Notes: generated by a model not told the origin, from the letters alone. A stretch of 33,398 nt of DNA from a virus (IMGVR_UViG_3300023179_000312:1-33398); one strand, 5' to 3'. Shown: positions 23,644 to 30,308, numbered from the stretch's first letter. Program-made: numbers and translations.

Positions 23644-23716
23644 TGAGGTAGATTGGTAACGATCCAATATCTCTGATTTTTCAGACCAGCGCATATACCA
23701 TCTTTGCTACTACCCC
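23644..23716 (-). tRNA. tRNA-Phe (GAA)
   Basis: Anticodon arm CTGGT-CTGAAAA-ATCAG gives GAA. Acceptor GGGGTAG/CTACCTC, A73. The T loop is ATCGTTA, with A at position 54, like the Thr gene. It is the first tRNA after the promoter motif at 23731-23770. Confidence 0.9.
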
Positions 23717-23730
23717 ATTAATTAATTTCC

Positions 23731-23770
23731 TATATATAAAGATAAGAAAAACATTTCAATTATCCTAATC
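23731..23770 (-). promoter_or_regulatory. Class A promoter motif for the tRNA array
   Basis: Minus-strand TATCTTTA (23744 to 23737) with upstream TTGAAATGTTTTTC, 20 nt before the 5' end of tRNA-Phe. It would start the first half of the tRNA array. Confidence 0.6.
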
Positions 23771-23940
23771 TTATTTAATCTTTTTCTATTTGATTTTCAA
23801 TATATTATATCTAATTATAAATCAATTACTTATATAAAGCATTTTAAAGGCTCATATACGCTCTTTATTTCTTTTAGGTATATTATATCTAAATACTAAT
23901 TAAAGCTCGTATACGATTAACTTTAACCCCCATATACAAT
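23771..23940. other. AT-rich intergenic stretch with short near-repeats
   Basis: No gene or clear RNA fold is seen. Three related strings (CTCATATACGC, CTCGTATACGA, CCCATATACAA on the plus strand) occur at roughly 35-55 nt spacing, and TTATATCTAA occurs twice. They may be protein-binding sites or chance in AT-rich DNA. Confidence 0.35.
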
Positions 23941-23970
23941 AAAAAACCCCGGATTTTATGTCCGAGGTTT
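23941..23970 (-). terminator. Rho-independent terminator
   Basis: Minus-strand AACCTCGGA pairs over 9 bp with TCCGGGGTT (one U-G pair), followed by a T-run. It ends the unit containing the large ncRNA, the tRNA-Met-like element and the 40-codon gene. Confidence 0.85.
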
Positions 23971-24010
23971 AAATATTAATATGTAAAAAAATTAATTTTG
24001 TTTTATTTTC

Positions 24011-24133
24011 TTATATATGAATTCCTCGATTATGTACATACTCAGCATCATTAATCATCGCCCAAGAAGCTTGGCCGCTAACAGGATATTTAAACCCTTG
24101 TAATGATGTTGTATGTGTGTTTCTAAGTTTCAT
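24011..24133 (-). CDS. Small protein, unknown (40 aa)
   Basis: A 40-codon frame opening MKLRNTHTTSLQGFKYPVSG and ending in GIHI. No family recognised. Support for coding comes from context: it fills the space between the tRNA-Met-like element and a strong terminator that starts 40 nt past its stop, and its composition is that of a normal protein. It has no signal peptide or membrane segment. Confidence 0.55.
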   Translation of the reverse strand: MKLRNTHTTSLQGFKYPVSGQASWAMINDAEYVHNRGIHI

Positions 24134-24187
24134 ATATTAATAAATATGCCTCTGGTTAAGTTTTATTACCGGAGATGTTATTTTTGT

Positions 24188-24260
24188 TGCGACGTCCAGG
24201 TATCGATCCTGGTTTATAAGAGCTTATGAGACTCTTCGCGATCCAACCGCGCCACCCGCC
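24188..24260 (-). tRNA. tRNA-Met-like element (CAT) with defective acceptor stem
   Basis: The D stem CGCG/CGCG, anticodon arm AGAGT-CTCATAA-GCTCT (anticodon CAT) and T arm CCAGG-ATCGATA-CCTGG are all sound. The 5' GGCGGGT, however, pairs with the 3' ACGTCGC at only four of seven positions. The opening GGCGGGTGG resembles the 5' end of initiator tRNAs. It lies directly downstream of the large RNA candidate. It may be a decaying gene, an edited tRNA or part of the larger RNA. Confidence 0.6.
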
Positions 24261-24277
24261 ATTTTTTATTTTAAATA

Positions 24278-25140
24278 AGGCTGAGACTATACCTTTTAAT
24301 GCTAAATCTTTTATTGGATTATTTTGTTTCCCAATTTGTCCAGATTCTTTTGAAATCTATCTTAGCAATGCCGGTTATTTAAGTGAACCACTCTTTGAGC
24401 TACATTTATTTGGACTACTCTCTATTTACTCTATCTATTCAAATCTGCCGACCTGATTAACCCTTGCGAGGCTATAAACTTTTCCGTAAAATCACTATTG
24501 GCTTGCGACCTTTAGTGGCAATGAACAACTCATTACTATGTAGGCATCTTTCGTCCGTAGCTGACAAGCACTTATGCTTATTTATTTTTAGATTTTGCAA
24601 TCATAATGCAAATAAGTTTGTGACTTGTGGATGATTGAAAGTAGTGGCCTGCCGATAAGCCAGCCCCAATTTTGTTAGGGTAGATACTTAACTACTCTCT
24701 AGAATGTCCCCATTCTCATATTTTAAGAATTCTTCGAATAAATAATCTTGGTAGATTATAAATAAGGTAAATAACAGCACCACCTGTACATCTACATACC
24801 TTTCGGTTTTAAGATTTCTCTTATATTGAATAACGCAATAATATACTTGGATAAGCATACTTTTTGCAAATATTCTATGAGTTATTTTTATTGCTCTTCC
24901 GAACTCAACCAACCTACCCACATAGGCCAGTCATCAAACCACTTTCTCTACAGTGTTACCCTCGATACTAAAGGTCCAATGATATCTCACTTGCATACTT
25001 AAGCTTCTTTCGAAGCCGCAAACTGGTTCAGTCAAACCAATTCACTTTATACTACTTTCATAGTTTATTTAACGACTATATGCCGCCGACTATCATTTAT
25101 CAATTATTGGGTCGAGCCGAAGCTCTTAGCACATAATCGA
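24278..25140 (-). ncRNA. Large structured non-coding RNA candidate (GOLLD/ROOL-type context)
   Basis: About 860 nt hold no credible gene; a 77-codon frame inside has no recognisable features. GC is higher than in the flanks. Read on the minus strand from 25140, simple hairpins follow one another: GAGC-TTCG-GCTC, GGTT/AACC, GCTTC-GAAA-GAAGC, CACT/AGTG, CCTA/TAGG, ACC-GAAA-GGT, ACAG/CTGT, GAATG-GGGA-CATTC, TGGC/GCCA, TTTGC/GCAAA, AAGCA-TAAG-TGCTT, CACTA/TAGTG, CCT/AGG and AGTG/CACT. Several carry GNRA or UUCG tetraloops. Size, phage origin and position in a tRNA array match the GOLLD and ROOL giant RNA classes. Two class A promoter motifs lie just upstream. Strand is inferred from these promoters and the neighbouring tRNAs. 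Assignment to a class is not possible by eye. Confidence 0.65.
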
Positions 25141-25188
25141 ATGGATAATAATATTTTCAAAGAACTAATCTTTTTTCTTAATTTCTAA

Positions 25189-25230
25189 TATACTTAAATA
25201 TAATATAAATATTTCAAATAAACAACCTTT
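25189..25230 (-). promoter_or_regulatory. Class A promoter motif for the large RNA
   Basis: Minus-strand TATATTTA (25202 to 25195) then AGTAT, preceded by TTTGAAATATTTATAT. It is the nearer of two tandem motifs upstream of the 24278-25140 RNA and places a transcription start near 25185. Confidence 0.5.
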
Positions 25231-25282
25231 TTTTTATTTTTTTAAAGATTTTTTATTTTCTTACTTATTTCTTATTTTTTAA

Positions 25283-25322
25283 TATACTTAAATATAAGAT
25301 AAATATCTCGAAATACCAAATC
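25283..25322 (-). promoter_or_regulatory. Class A promoter motif, distal tandem copy
   Basis: Minus-strand TATATTTA (25296 to 25289) then AGTAT, about 94 nt upstream of the previous copy. Two tandem motifs suggest strong expression of the large RNA. Confidence 0.45.
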
Positions 25323-25364
25323 TTTTTTAAAAAATCTTATAAATTATTAATTTTTAAATAAAAA

Positions 25365-25381
25365 GACTTTGAAATACCAGC
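25365..25381. repeat. Inverted repeat, left copy
   Basis: GACTTTGAAATACCAGC matches, in inverted orientation, the copy at 25778-25795 (CTTTGAAATA-C/T-CAGC shared). The two flank the membrane-protein gene at 25395. Confidence 0.5.
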
Positions 25382-25394
25382 AAAATGTTATTTA

Positions 25395-25745
25395 TTAACC
25401 TTTAAGGAGCTCCTTTGACCCCTTTTCTTTAATATTGTTTTGTAATTTGTCTATTCTCGAATCAATGTAACTAACTGTTTCATTAATTCTTAAATTCATT
25501 TCTGAACCTACATGTTCGATTTTAGATTCTAGTTCACGATATAAATCGTCGAAGCGACGATCTAAACTCATATCCATATCATCAATACGTCTATTCAAGC
25601 TACTATTTATTTCGTCCATAGTTGAATTTGTATTAACGTTTATTTTATCTTGTTTAAACACCTTTACAATACCTATAACAACAATTGCTATTAATATAAT
25701 AGCAATCATCGCGAGCATTCCAAAAGCAAATGATAATGTTTCCAT
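25395..25745 (-). CDS. Membrane-anchored coiled-coil protein (116 aa)
   Basis: Residues about 7-30 (FGMLAMIAIILIAIVVIGIV) form one transmembrane helix. The rest is a long charged coiled coil with repeated RRIDDMDMSLDRRFDDL-like units. It is a plausible inner-membrane protein with cytoplasmic or periplasmic rods, but no family is recognised. It sits alone between the tmRNA and the large RNA, flanked by a 17-bp inverted repeat, so it may be a separately acquired insert. Confidence 0.8.
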   Translation of the reverse strand: METLSFAFGMLAMIAIILIAIVVIGIVKVFKQDKINVNTNSTMDEINSSLNRRIDDMDMSLDRRFDDLYRELESKIEHVGSEMNLRINETVSYIDSRIDKLQNNIKEKGSKELLKG

Positions 25746-25777
25746 ATTTTTTTAATTTTAAATGAAAATAATCATTT

Positions 25778-25795
25778 GCTGATATTTCAAAGAAC
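25778..25795. repeat. Inverted repeat, right copy
   Basis: GCTGATATTTCAAAGAAC, the inverted partner of 25365-25381. It lies 12 nt from the tmRNA 3' end. Confidence 0.5.
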
Positions 25796-25807
25796 TTTTT
25801 ACTTTTG

Positions 25808-26187
25808 TGGAGCTGGAGGGATTCGAACCCTCGTCTTGCTCAGGCACTCCGATACATTCATTCACAGGTTTATTTAATTTTTCTAAACTAACAAAATATT
25901 CGATTGGTTCTTCAACATCGTCAATCGCTAAACAATGTATCATTCGATATTAGGTTCAATGACTAGCCACCTTGGTGGAAGATTCTGTTCCTAGGCATTC
26001 TTCCTTCGCCCGTTGAGATTAAGCAGCTACTGCTAAATCTGCACCTACGAAAGACATAGCGTCTTCGAAAGTAAAAGTTGACTTTTCGTCGTTTATTTTT
26101 CTATATAGGTTATTAAAGAGTTTCCAATACTAACTCTACCTGCATCACATAAAGAACTACAACTGCCAATCAATTCCTGTCAGCCCC
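25808..26187 (-). ncRNA. ssrA: tmRNA (transfer-messenger RNA)
   Basis: The 5' end GGGGCTGACAGGAATTG and 3' end CAGCTCCA form the tRNA-Ala-like acceptor, including the alanine-specifying G3-U70 wobble. The T arm is perfect (GAGGG-TTCGAAT-CCCTC). Length is 380 nt, typical of one-piece tmRNA. A tag frame runs about 26096 to 26019: AAC GAC GAA opens as in E. coli, the reading continues for 25 residues and ends GADLAVAA with a TAA stop. tmRNA with SmpB frees stalled ribosomes and marks the truncated protein for Clp-type proteases. No CCA is encoded. The long tag is unusual against the roughly ten-residue bacterial norm; the exact resume codon is uncertain. Confidence 0.93.
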
Positions 26188-26202
26188 ATTTGAAGATAAT
26201 TA

Positions 26203-26505
26203 TTAACTATCTTCAAGATTATCGTCTAAACTTTCAAATTCTTCCGTTTCGGATTCGGGTTTAGATAATTTTTTCTTTTCTAATGATTCTCCAACAATTC
26301 TAGTTTCGTGAGAAAGAATTGCTGCTACTTCTGAATCATCAACGTGCATACCTTCGTATAGCTTACCATCATCACCGCGCACATTATAAAAGATTTTTTT
26401 ATTTTTTGGTCTACGCTCTTCAATTACACCCATGCGCTTTTTACCAGACCAAATAAATACAATCGTTTGACCAATTTTGTAATGGTTCTTTTTTACTCTG
26501 GCCAT
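26203..26505 (-). CDS. Small protein, unknown (100 aa)
   Basis: The N-terminal 65 residues (YKIGQTIVFIWSGKKRMGVI, EERRPKNKKIFYNVRGDDG) look like a small SH3/Tudor-like beta barrel of the kind that reads nucleic acid or protein tails. The C-terminal 35 residues are acidic and disordered. No defined family can be named. Its start overlaps the DUF4494 gene by 13 nt. Confidence 0.7.
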   Translation of the reverse strand: MARVKKNHYKIGQTIVFIWSGKKRMGVIEERRPKNKKIFYNVRGDDGKLYEGMHVDDSEVAAILSHETRIVGESLEKKKLSKPESETEEFESLDDNLEDS

Positions 26506-26765
26506 TCGTCTGTACGTTTACGTTCTTGTGAATCGATTGTAACTCTATCATTATTCTTTGATGCATCTTCAAAAAATACATCTAAATATCTAGATTGAGT
26601 TACGGATTTTACTTCAAAGTCTCTTTGCTCTTTAGAAAATTCTCTATGAACAATAGACTCTGCATGCGTTACTGATGAAGCTTCTACTAAATAGCTTTCG
26701 CTTACTTTTTTTACTTTACCGTTGTCTGTTTCAAACTCGACAACTACTTTTGCTGTATAGAACAT
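26493..26765 (-). CDS. DUF4494 family protein (90 aa)
   Basis: The opening MFYTAKVVVEFETDNGKVKK, followed by SYLVEASSVTHAESIV and FEVKSVTQSRYLDVFF, matches DUF4494, a short family found in Bacteroidota genomes and their phages. Function is unknown. It is the best host-range indicator in the window. It precedes and overlaps the 100-residue gene and follows the 117-residue gene by 7 nt. Confidence 0.85.
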   Translation of the reverse strand: MFYTAKVVVEFETDNGKVKKVSESYLVEASSVTHAESIVHREFSKEQRDFEVKSVTQSRYLDVFFEDASKNNDRVTIDSQERKRTDEWPE

Positions 26766-26772
26766 ATATTTT

Positions 26773-27126
26773 TTATGGGATTAATTCAAATAACATTGTT
26801 TGTTTATTAACTCTAACGGGCACATTAGTAACGGCTTTATCACCTTTTCTGCTTTTCCAATCACTGCCATAATATGCGGACATTAATCCTTTATACTTAG
26901 CAATTTCTTTTTTTGTTTTAACTTTCTCCTCTGGAGTCTTCTTAAAAAGTGTCTCCCATGAATAATCGCTAGCTTTATAACCATAGCAACGATTATTTAT
27001 GATTCTACCTTGAAAGTCGGTAGCGAATTGACCTGGTAATGTTTCTCTACGATTAAAATTACCTTTTTGCGGAGCCTTTCCTTGTTGAGGCACTTTGCCG
27101 TTTTGATTTTTATTTTTATTTTCCAT
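26773..27126 (-). CDS. Basic low-complexity protein, unknown (117 aa)
   Basis: The first 35 residues are Lys/Gln/Gly-rich and disordered (NKNQNGKVPQQGKAPQKG). The remainder has a compact segment with YGYKASDYSWETLFKK. The strong positive charge is compatible with nucleic-acid binding; no family recognised. It begins 6 nt after the zinc-finger gene. Confidence 0.65.
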   Translation of the reverse strand: MENKNKNQNGKVPQQGKAPQKGNFNRRETLPGQFATDFQGRIINNRCYGYKASDYSWETLFKKTPEEKVKTKKEIAKYKGLMSAYYGSDWKSRKGDKAVTNVPVRVNKQTMLFELIP

Positions 27127-27132
27127 AATATA

Positions 27133-27351
27133 TTATCTTCCTTTTGTTGTATCTAATCTAAACATTTCTTTTGCTAACTTTGGGTCTTTATAAATTTCAA
27201 TTTCATTACCCGTTTTATGATGAACAATCATCCTACCAGAGTATCTTACTGTATTACTATGTTTAATACAAGTTTTCGCATCCGGTTTAGCTTTTAATCT
27301 CCCTTCCGGAATAAGTTCATTACATTCGCTGCAATATCTAATTATTTTCAT
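27133..27351 (-). CDS. TraR/DksA-type zinc-finger protein (72 aa)
   Basis: The segment CSECNELIPEGRLKAKPDAK, then TCIKH, resembles the C-x2-C...C-x2-C finger of DksA/TraR proteins, which bind the RNA polymerase secondary channel. The last Cys is replaced by His, still a workable zinc ligand. At 72 residues it is of TraR size rather than DksA. It may modulate host transcription during infection. The ATG follows a class A promoter box by 5 nt. Confidence 0.7.
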   Translation of the reverse strand: MKIIRYCSECNELIPEGRLKAKPDAKTCIKHSNTVRYSGRMIVHHKTGNEIEIYKDPKLAKEMFRLDTTKGR

Positions 27352-27392
27352 ATACTTAAAGATAAAGAATTCTTTTCAATTTTCCAAATCTA
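27352..27392 (-). promoter_or_regulatory. Class A promoter motif
   Basis: Minus-strand TATCTTTA (27364 to 27357) then AGTAT and directly the ATG at 27351; the upstream block is GGAAAATTGAAAAG. It would start the zinc-finger/DUF4494 operon with almost no leader. Confidence 0.5.
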
Positions 27393-27918
27393 TTTCAAGA
27401 TTTTTTTGATCTACATATAAAAAACTTGTATACGGATCTCCTAACTTTTCAATCACTTCTTGAGCATGCATTGTTGTTACGGCAAACATTTCTCTATTTG
27501 AAGCTACTCGATAAGCTGCTAAATATTGATGTATTTCTCTTTCGAGATATTTAGATCCATAACATTTAAATTTAAAAACATCTATCCAAGGAGTAGGTAC
27601 TCCTGTAGCACCGTTTATTTCTTTAACGCGTTGATCAACAGACGTCGTAGTTAAACCAATCTTTACCATTCCGGGCATTGATTTATTTACTAATACATAA
27701 ATCCATTCAGGGCTTCTCATCACACCGGTTGGATCTATAATAGGGTCTGTTAAATATACAACATCCATCCATCCATATTTACTTTCATCATTATAATATG
27801 GATATTCGGGGTCTGTACTTGGTACGTGTGTATAATGAGTAGCAGTATACCATAAATGACCTGGCACTTTAATATATAAGTGCATATCGCTTACATTAAC
27901 AAACGTTTGATTAATCAT
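27376..27918 (-). CDS. T5orf172/MUG113-like GIY-YIG protein (180 aa)
   Basis: Residues about 75-165 contain WIYVLVNKSMPGMVKIGLTT, the opening of the T5orf172 branch of the GIY-YIG nuclease fold, followed by KCYGSKYLEREIHQYLAAYR with the conserved Glu. The N-terminal 70 residues have no recognisable fold. Unlike the two homing endonucleases it lacks NUMOD repeats, so a host-DNA degradation or repair role is as likely as homing. It follows the RNA ligase gene by one nucleotide. Confidence 0.82.
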   Translation of the reverse strand: MINQTFVNVSDMHLYIKVPGHLWYTATHYTHVPSTDPEYPYYNDESKYGWMDVVYLTDPIIDPTGVMRSPEWIYVLVNKSMPGMVKIGLTTTSVDQRVKEINGATGVPTPWIDVFKFKCYGSKYLEREIHQYLAAYRVASNREMFAVTTMHAQEVIEKLGDPYTSFLYVDQKNLEIDLEN

Positions 27919-27919
27919 A

Positions 27920-29056
27920 CTAATGGCTATCTCCTACGTTATGCTTCTCTCCGTAGATTAAGTAATCTGGATTAATTACTTTAGCTACTTTACTTCTTTC
28001 GCCATTTATATGTTTAATTACAATACCTTCGTGTGGTACTTTAGTACCTTCAATAAAGTTATTAAATGTATATTTATCTTGAATTTCTTGAGACCATACC
28101 CCATCATATAATACCGGTACATGAGGCAATTCTACTCCATGAGATGCAAATACTTTAGTATAAAATATTGGGCAATATTTTCCATTTAACATAACATCGA
28201 ATATTGCAAACTCAATATTTTTTAAACCATAATCATAGTTCTTTTGAATGCCAGCTCCGTAAATTTCACCATACATAGATAATCCAGCCCCTAATTCTTC
28301 AGGGCTATAATTTTCTTTAACGAACTTCCAAAGCTTTTCTTTAATTTGATACTTATTTGCTATTTCATACCAAACATTTGTATCATAAAATCCTTGAGAA
28401 TCGCTGCCCTTTTCTACGTTATGAGAACCAACTACATATTCATAATCAATCCATTCATCTGCAAGATAAAGAAACTTCTTTACTTTATCCCAAAATGATA
28501 ATTTAGATTTTAATACGATACCATAACGAGCATTTGTTCCATGAAGTTTTCGAGTAATTTGAACTGAATCTTCTTCTGTAAACATCCCTTTAACATTCTT
28601 TAAGTTCGGAAATTTATAGTATATTAAAAAGTTAGGATTTTCGCTATAAGTAACCTTTTTACCTGACGCTAATTGAATTTGCTTTACTGGTGGTTCATAT
28701 TTAAAGATATTCATTGCCTCCATCATATCTTTACCTTCGGTATACGCATTAATATTACCCTTAGGAATATATTTTAACGGTATAATTAAGCATTCAGAAT
28801 ATACGCCTCGTAACTTAACGGTACGAACACGACTACCTTTACGTAAATAATTAGTTACGTTCATCTCATCTGATAATTCTTGAGGAATTACGGCATCCGT
28901 AGTTGCTACTACAACTAATCCACCCTCGGCATATTGCCCTTTTTGAACAATTGCTTGCCATCCACCGACTAATGCTAATTCGATATTATCTGCACCAGGA
29001 ATTGGTATGACTTCACCGATACGTGCTATAAAGCACACGCTATTTTGATTTTCCAT
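27920..29056 (-). CDS. RNA ligase with N-terminal OB-like region (378 aa)
   Basis: The nucleotidyltransferase core shows the ligase motifs: motif I KLHGTNARYG with the adenylated Lys at 170, motif III-like SMYGEIYGAG, motif IV HEGIVIKH and motif V-like SKVAKVINP. The N-terminal about 120 residues form an OB-like domain (IEVIPIPGADNIELALVGGW-type segment near the start). This order matches the DRB0094/DraRnl (Rnl5) group, which seals 3'-OH to 5'-phosphate nicks in RNA. I chose ATG at 29056, just past the upstream stop, rather than the Met at 29101. It lies in a run with a polynucleotide kinase and a cREC protein, suggesting RNA repair. Confidence 0.9.
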   Translation of the reverse strand: MENQNSVCFIARIGEVIPIPGADNIELALVGGWQAIVQKGQYAEGGLVVVATTDAVIPQELSDEMNVTNYLRKGSRVRTVKLRGVYSECLIIPLKYIPKGNINAYTEGKDMMEAMNIFKYEPPVKQIQLASGKKVTYSENPNFLIYYKFPNLKNVKGMFTEEDSVQITRKLHGTNARYGIVLKSKLSFWDKVKKFLYLADEWIDYEYVVGSHNVEKGSDSQGFYDTNVWYEIANKYQIKEKLWKFVKENYSPEELGAGLSMYGEIYGAGIQKNYDYGLKNIEFAIFDVMLNGKYCPIFYTKVFASHGVELPHVPVLYDGVWSQEIQDKYTFNNFIEGTKVPHEGIVIKHINGERSKVAKVINPDYLIYGEKHNVGDSH

Positions 29057-29060
29057 ATTT

Positions 29061-29642
29061 TTAACTACAAAATAATATTGTTGGATTGTTTTTATGTACA
29101 TCTACTTCTGGATATAATTCTTTAAACTTAGCCATATTGAATGGTGTAGTAATAATATGATATCCGTTTTTAGTAGCTATCTCTGTTTGAACTTTATTAC
29201 CTATAGGCTCTAAATCCGTTAAGTGCCATTTTAAATTAGGAGCTAGCTCGAAATGCTCTGGGTCAATATCAATAATCCAAAACTTATCCTTACCGCTTCC
29301 ATATTCTCCACATACAGATTCAAAAGCATTACGAACTGACTTATAATCTTTATTCATTATAATGTCCGTAACTTTTTTCAAGGTATGGAATGCTGCTCGT
29401 TCAAATGACCTACGGTTTAAATTGATATAAGCACGAGCATTATGCTGGGTGCATAAATTAATAATCTCAACCATTTTCTCTATTAAATGCTCTTTAGAAC
29501 GTATGCAATAGGTCCTAATTACATAAGAGTTAGACCCAATTTCAGGATTTTCTTTCTTACGCTTTAAGATTTGTAAATGATAAAAATCATCTTCATTATC
29601 AAATGTAAGGAAATCTGCTATTTGTTTAAAGTTATCTACCAT
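29061..29642 (-). CDS. Phage protein, possibly primase-polymerase-like (193 aa)
   Basis: I recognise the overall pattern from many Bacteroidota phages: SYVIRTYCIRSKEHL, then ARAYINLNRRSFERAA, then KFWIIDIDPEHF and KNGYHIITTPFN. The paired acidic IDID segment and the downstream GYH resemble the catalytic layout of archaeo-eukaryotic primase (AEP) folds. The protein is short for an active primase, so this is tentative. It ends 5 nt before the RNA ligase start. Confidence 0.7.
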   Translation of the reverse strand: MVDNFKQIADFLTFDNEDDFYHLQILKRKKENPEIGSNSYVIRTYCIRSKEHLIEKMVEIINLCTQHNARAYINLNRRSFERAAFHTLKKVTDIIMNKDYKSVRNAFESVCGEYGSGKDKFWIIDIDPEHFELAPNLKWHLTDLEPIGNKVQTEIATKNGYHIITTPFNMAKFKELYPEVDVHKNNPTILFCS

Positions 29643-29646
29643 GCTC

Positions 29647-30243
29647 TTAATTATTAAATAAGTTTATTAAGTATTGATACATTTCTTCGTAAGGACCATC
29701 ATTTTGATGTACGCGACCTAAACAAATCATAAAATTGATATTCTCCTTTTTATACATCTCAAACATTCTTGACTTAGTCATTTTTGAATATTGAACATTA
29801 GCAATTCTGTCGCATAACTTAACAAATACAGCGCCTGGAGTTTCTCTAATACCTTCATAGTATTTGTCATTAGCACGTTCTTTACGAGACTTACCTTTTT
29901 CATTAGAAACAGCATACACGATATCTGCAACTTGTACGCCTAACTTAGCATTAACATCATTATAAGATGTTCTAGTATCTTCGATTAAATCATGCCCCCA
30001 ACAAGCCATTCTAACTACTCGATGAGTTATATCTGTCAATATCCAATTATTAGGATATTCTTCTTCTTCTAAAGTTATTAAATTTTTAGGTAAAAGATGT
30101 TTAAAATCTTCATATACCTGAGCAACCATTTGTAAATGGAACTGATATGGCAAATATGTGTCGTAAAAATGATTGGTATTTGAATGCTGTTCAATACACC
30201 AATATTCGCCTTCGTTAAAATACTTTCCTCCTACTAAATTCAT
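29647..30243 (-). CDS. SpoT/Mesh1-like HD hydrolase (198 aa)
   Basis: The metal-binding HD set is H36 (YQFHLQMV), H84-D85 in CWGHDLIEDT and Asp in KLCDRIANVQ. The HDxxED spacing and the late KLxDRxxN motif are typical of the SpoT/Mesh1 branch, which removes pyrophosphate from (p)ppGpp. A phage enzyme of this sort could keep alarmone low during infection, but substrate is inferred from motif only. A class A promoter motif precedes it by about 20 nt. Confidence 0.85.
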   Translation of the reverse strand: MNLVGGKYFNEGEYWCIEQHSNTNHFYDTYLPYQFHLQMVAQVYEDFKHLLPKNLITLEEEEYPNNWILTDITHRVVRMACWGHDLIEDTRTSYNDVNAKLGVQVADIVYAVSNEKGKSRKERANDKYYEGIRETPGAVFVKLCDRIANVQYSKMTKSRMFEMYKKENINFMICLGRVHQNDGPYEEMYQYLINLFNN

Positions 30244-30257
30244 ATTATTTCTTATTT

Positions 30258-30297
30258 ATACTTAAAGATAAGGAAAACATTTCATATTTCCTAATCT
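30258..30297 (-). promoter_or_regulatory. Class A promoter motif (best example)
   Basis: On the minus strand the block GGAAATATGAAATGTTTTCC is followed by TTATCTTTAAGTAT, then 14 nt and the ATG at 30243. Near-identical copies precede the gene at 31956 and the tRNA-Gly gene. The TATCTTTA box resembles the Bacteroidota -7 element TAnnTTTG. Confidence 0.6.
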
Positions 30298-30308
30298 TTT
30301 TTTAAGAT

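Noticed and set aside
24275-25140. Group I intron: minus-strand AAGGTATAGTCTCAGCC near the 3' end resembles the S element of group I introns.
   Set aside because: No matching R element with GACTA was found upstream on the same strand, and the flanking tRNA-like gene is not split at this position.
24278-25140. RNase P RNA or a protein gene (77-codon minus-strand frame at 24688-24921).
   Set aside because: The conserved GAGGAAAGTC and ACAGAA blocks of RNase P RNA were not found, and the frame shows no domain, start context or neighbour coupling.
25758-25943. A 61-codon minus-strand open frame.
   Set aside because: It lies within the tmRNA and includes its tRNA-like 3' domain; the RNA structure explains the conservation.
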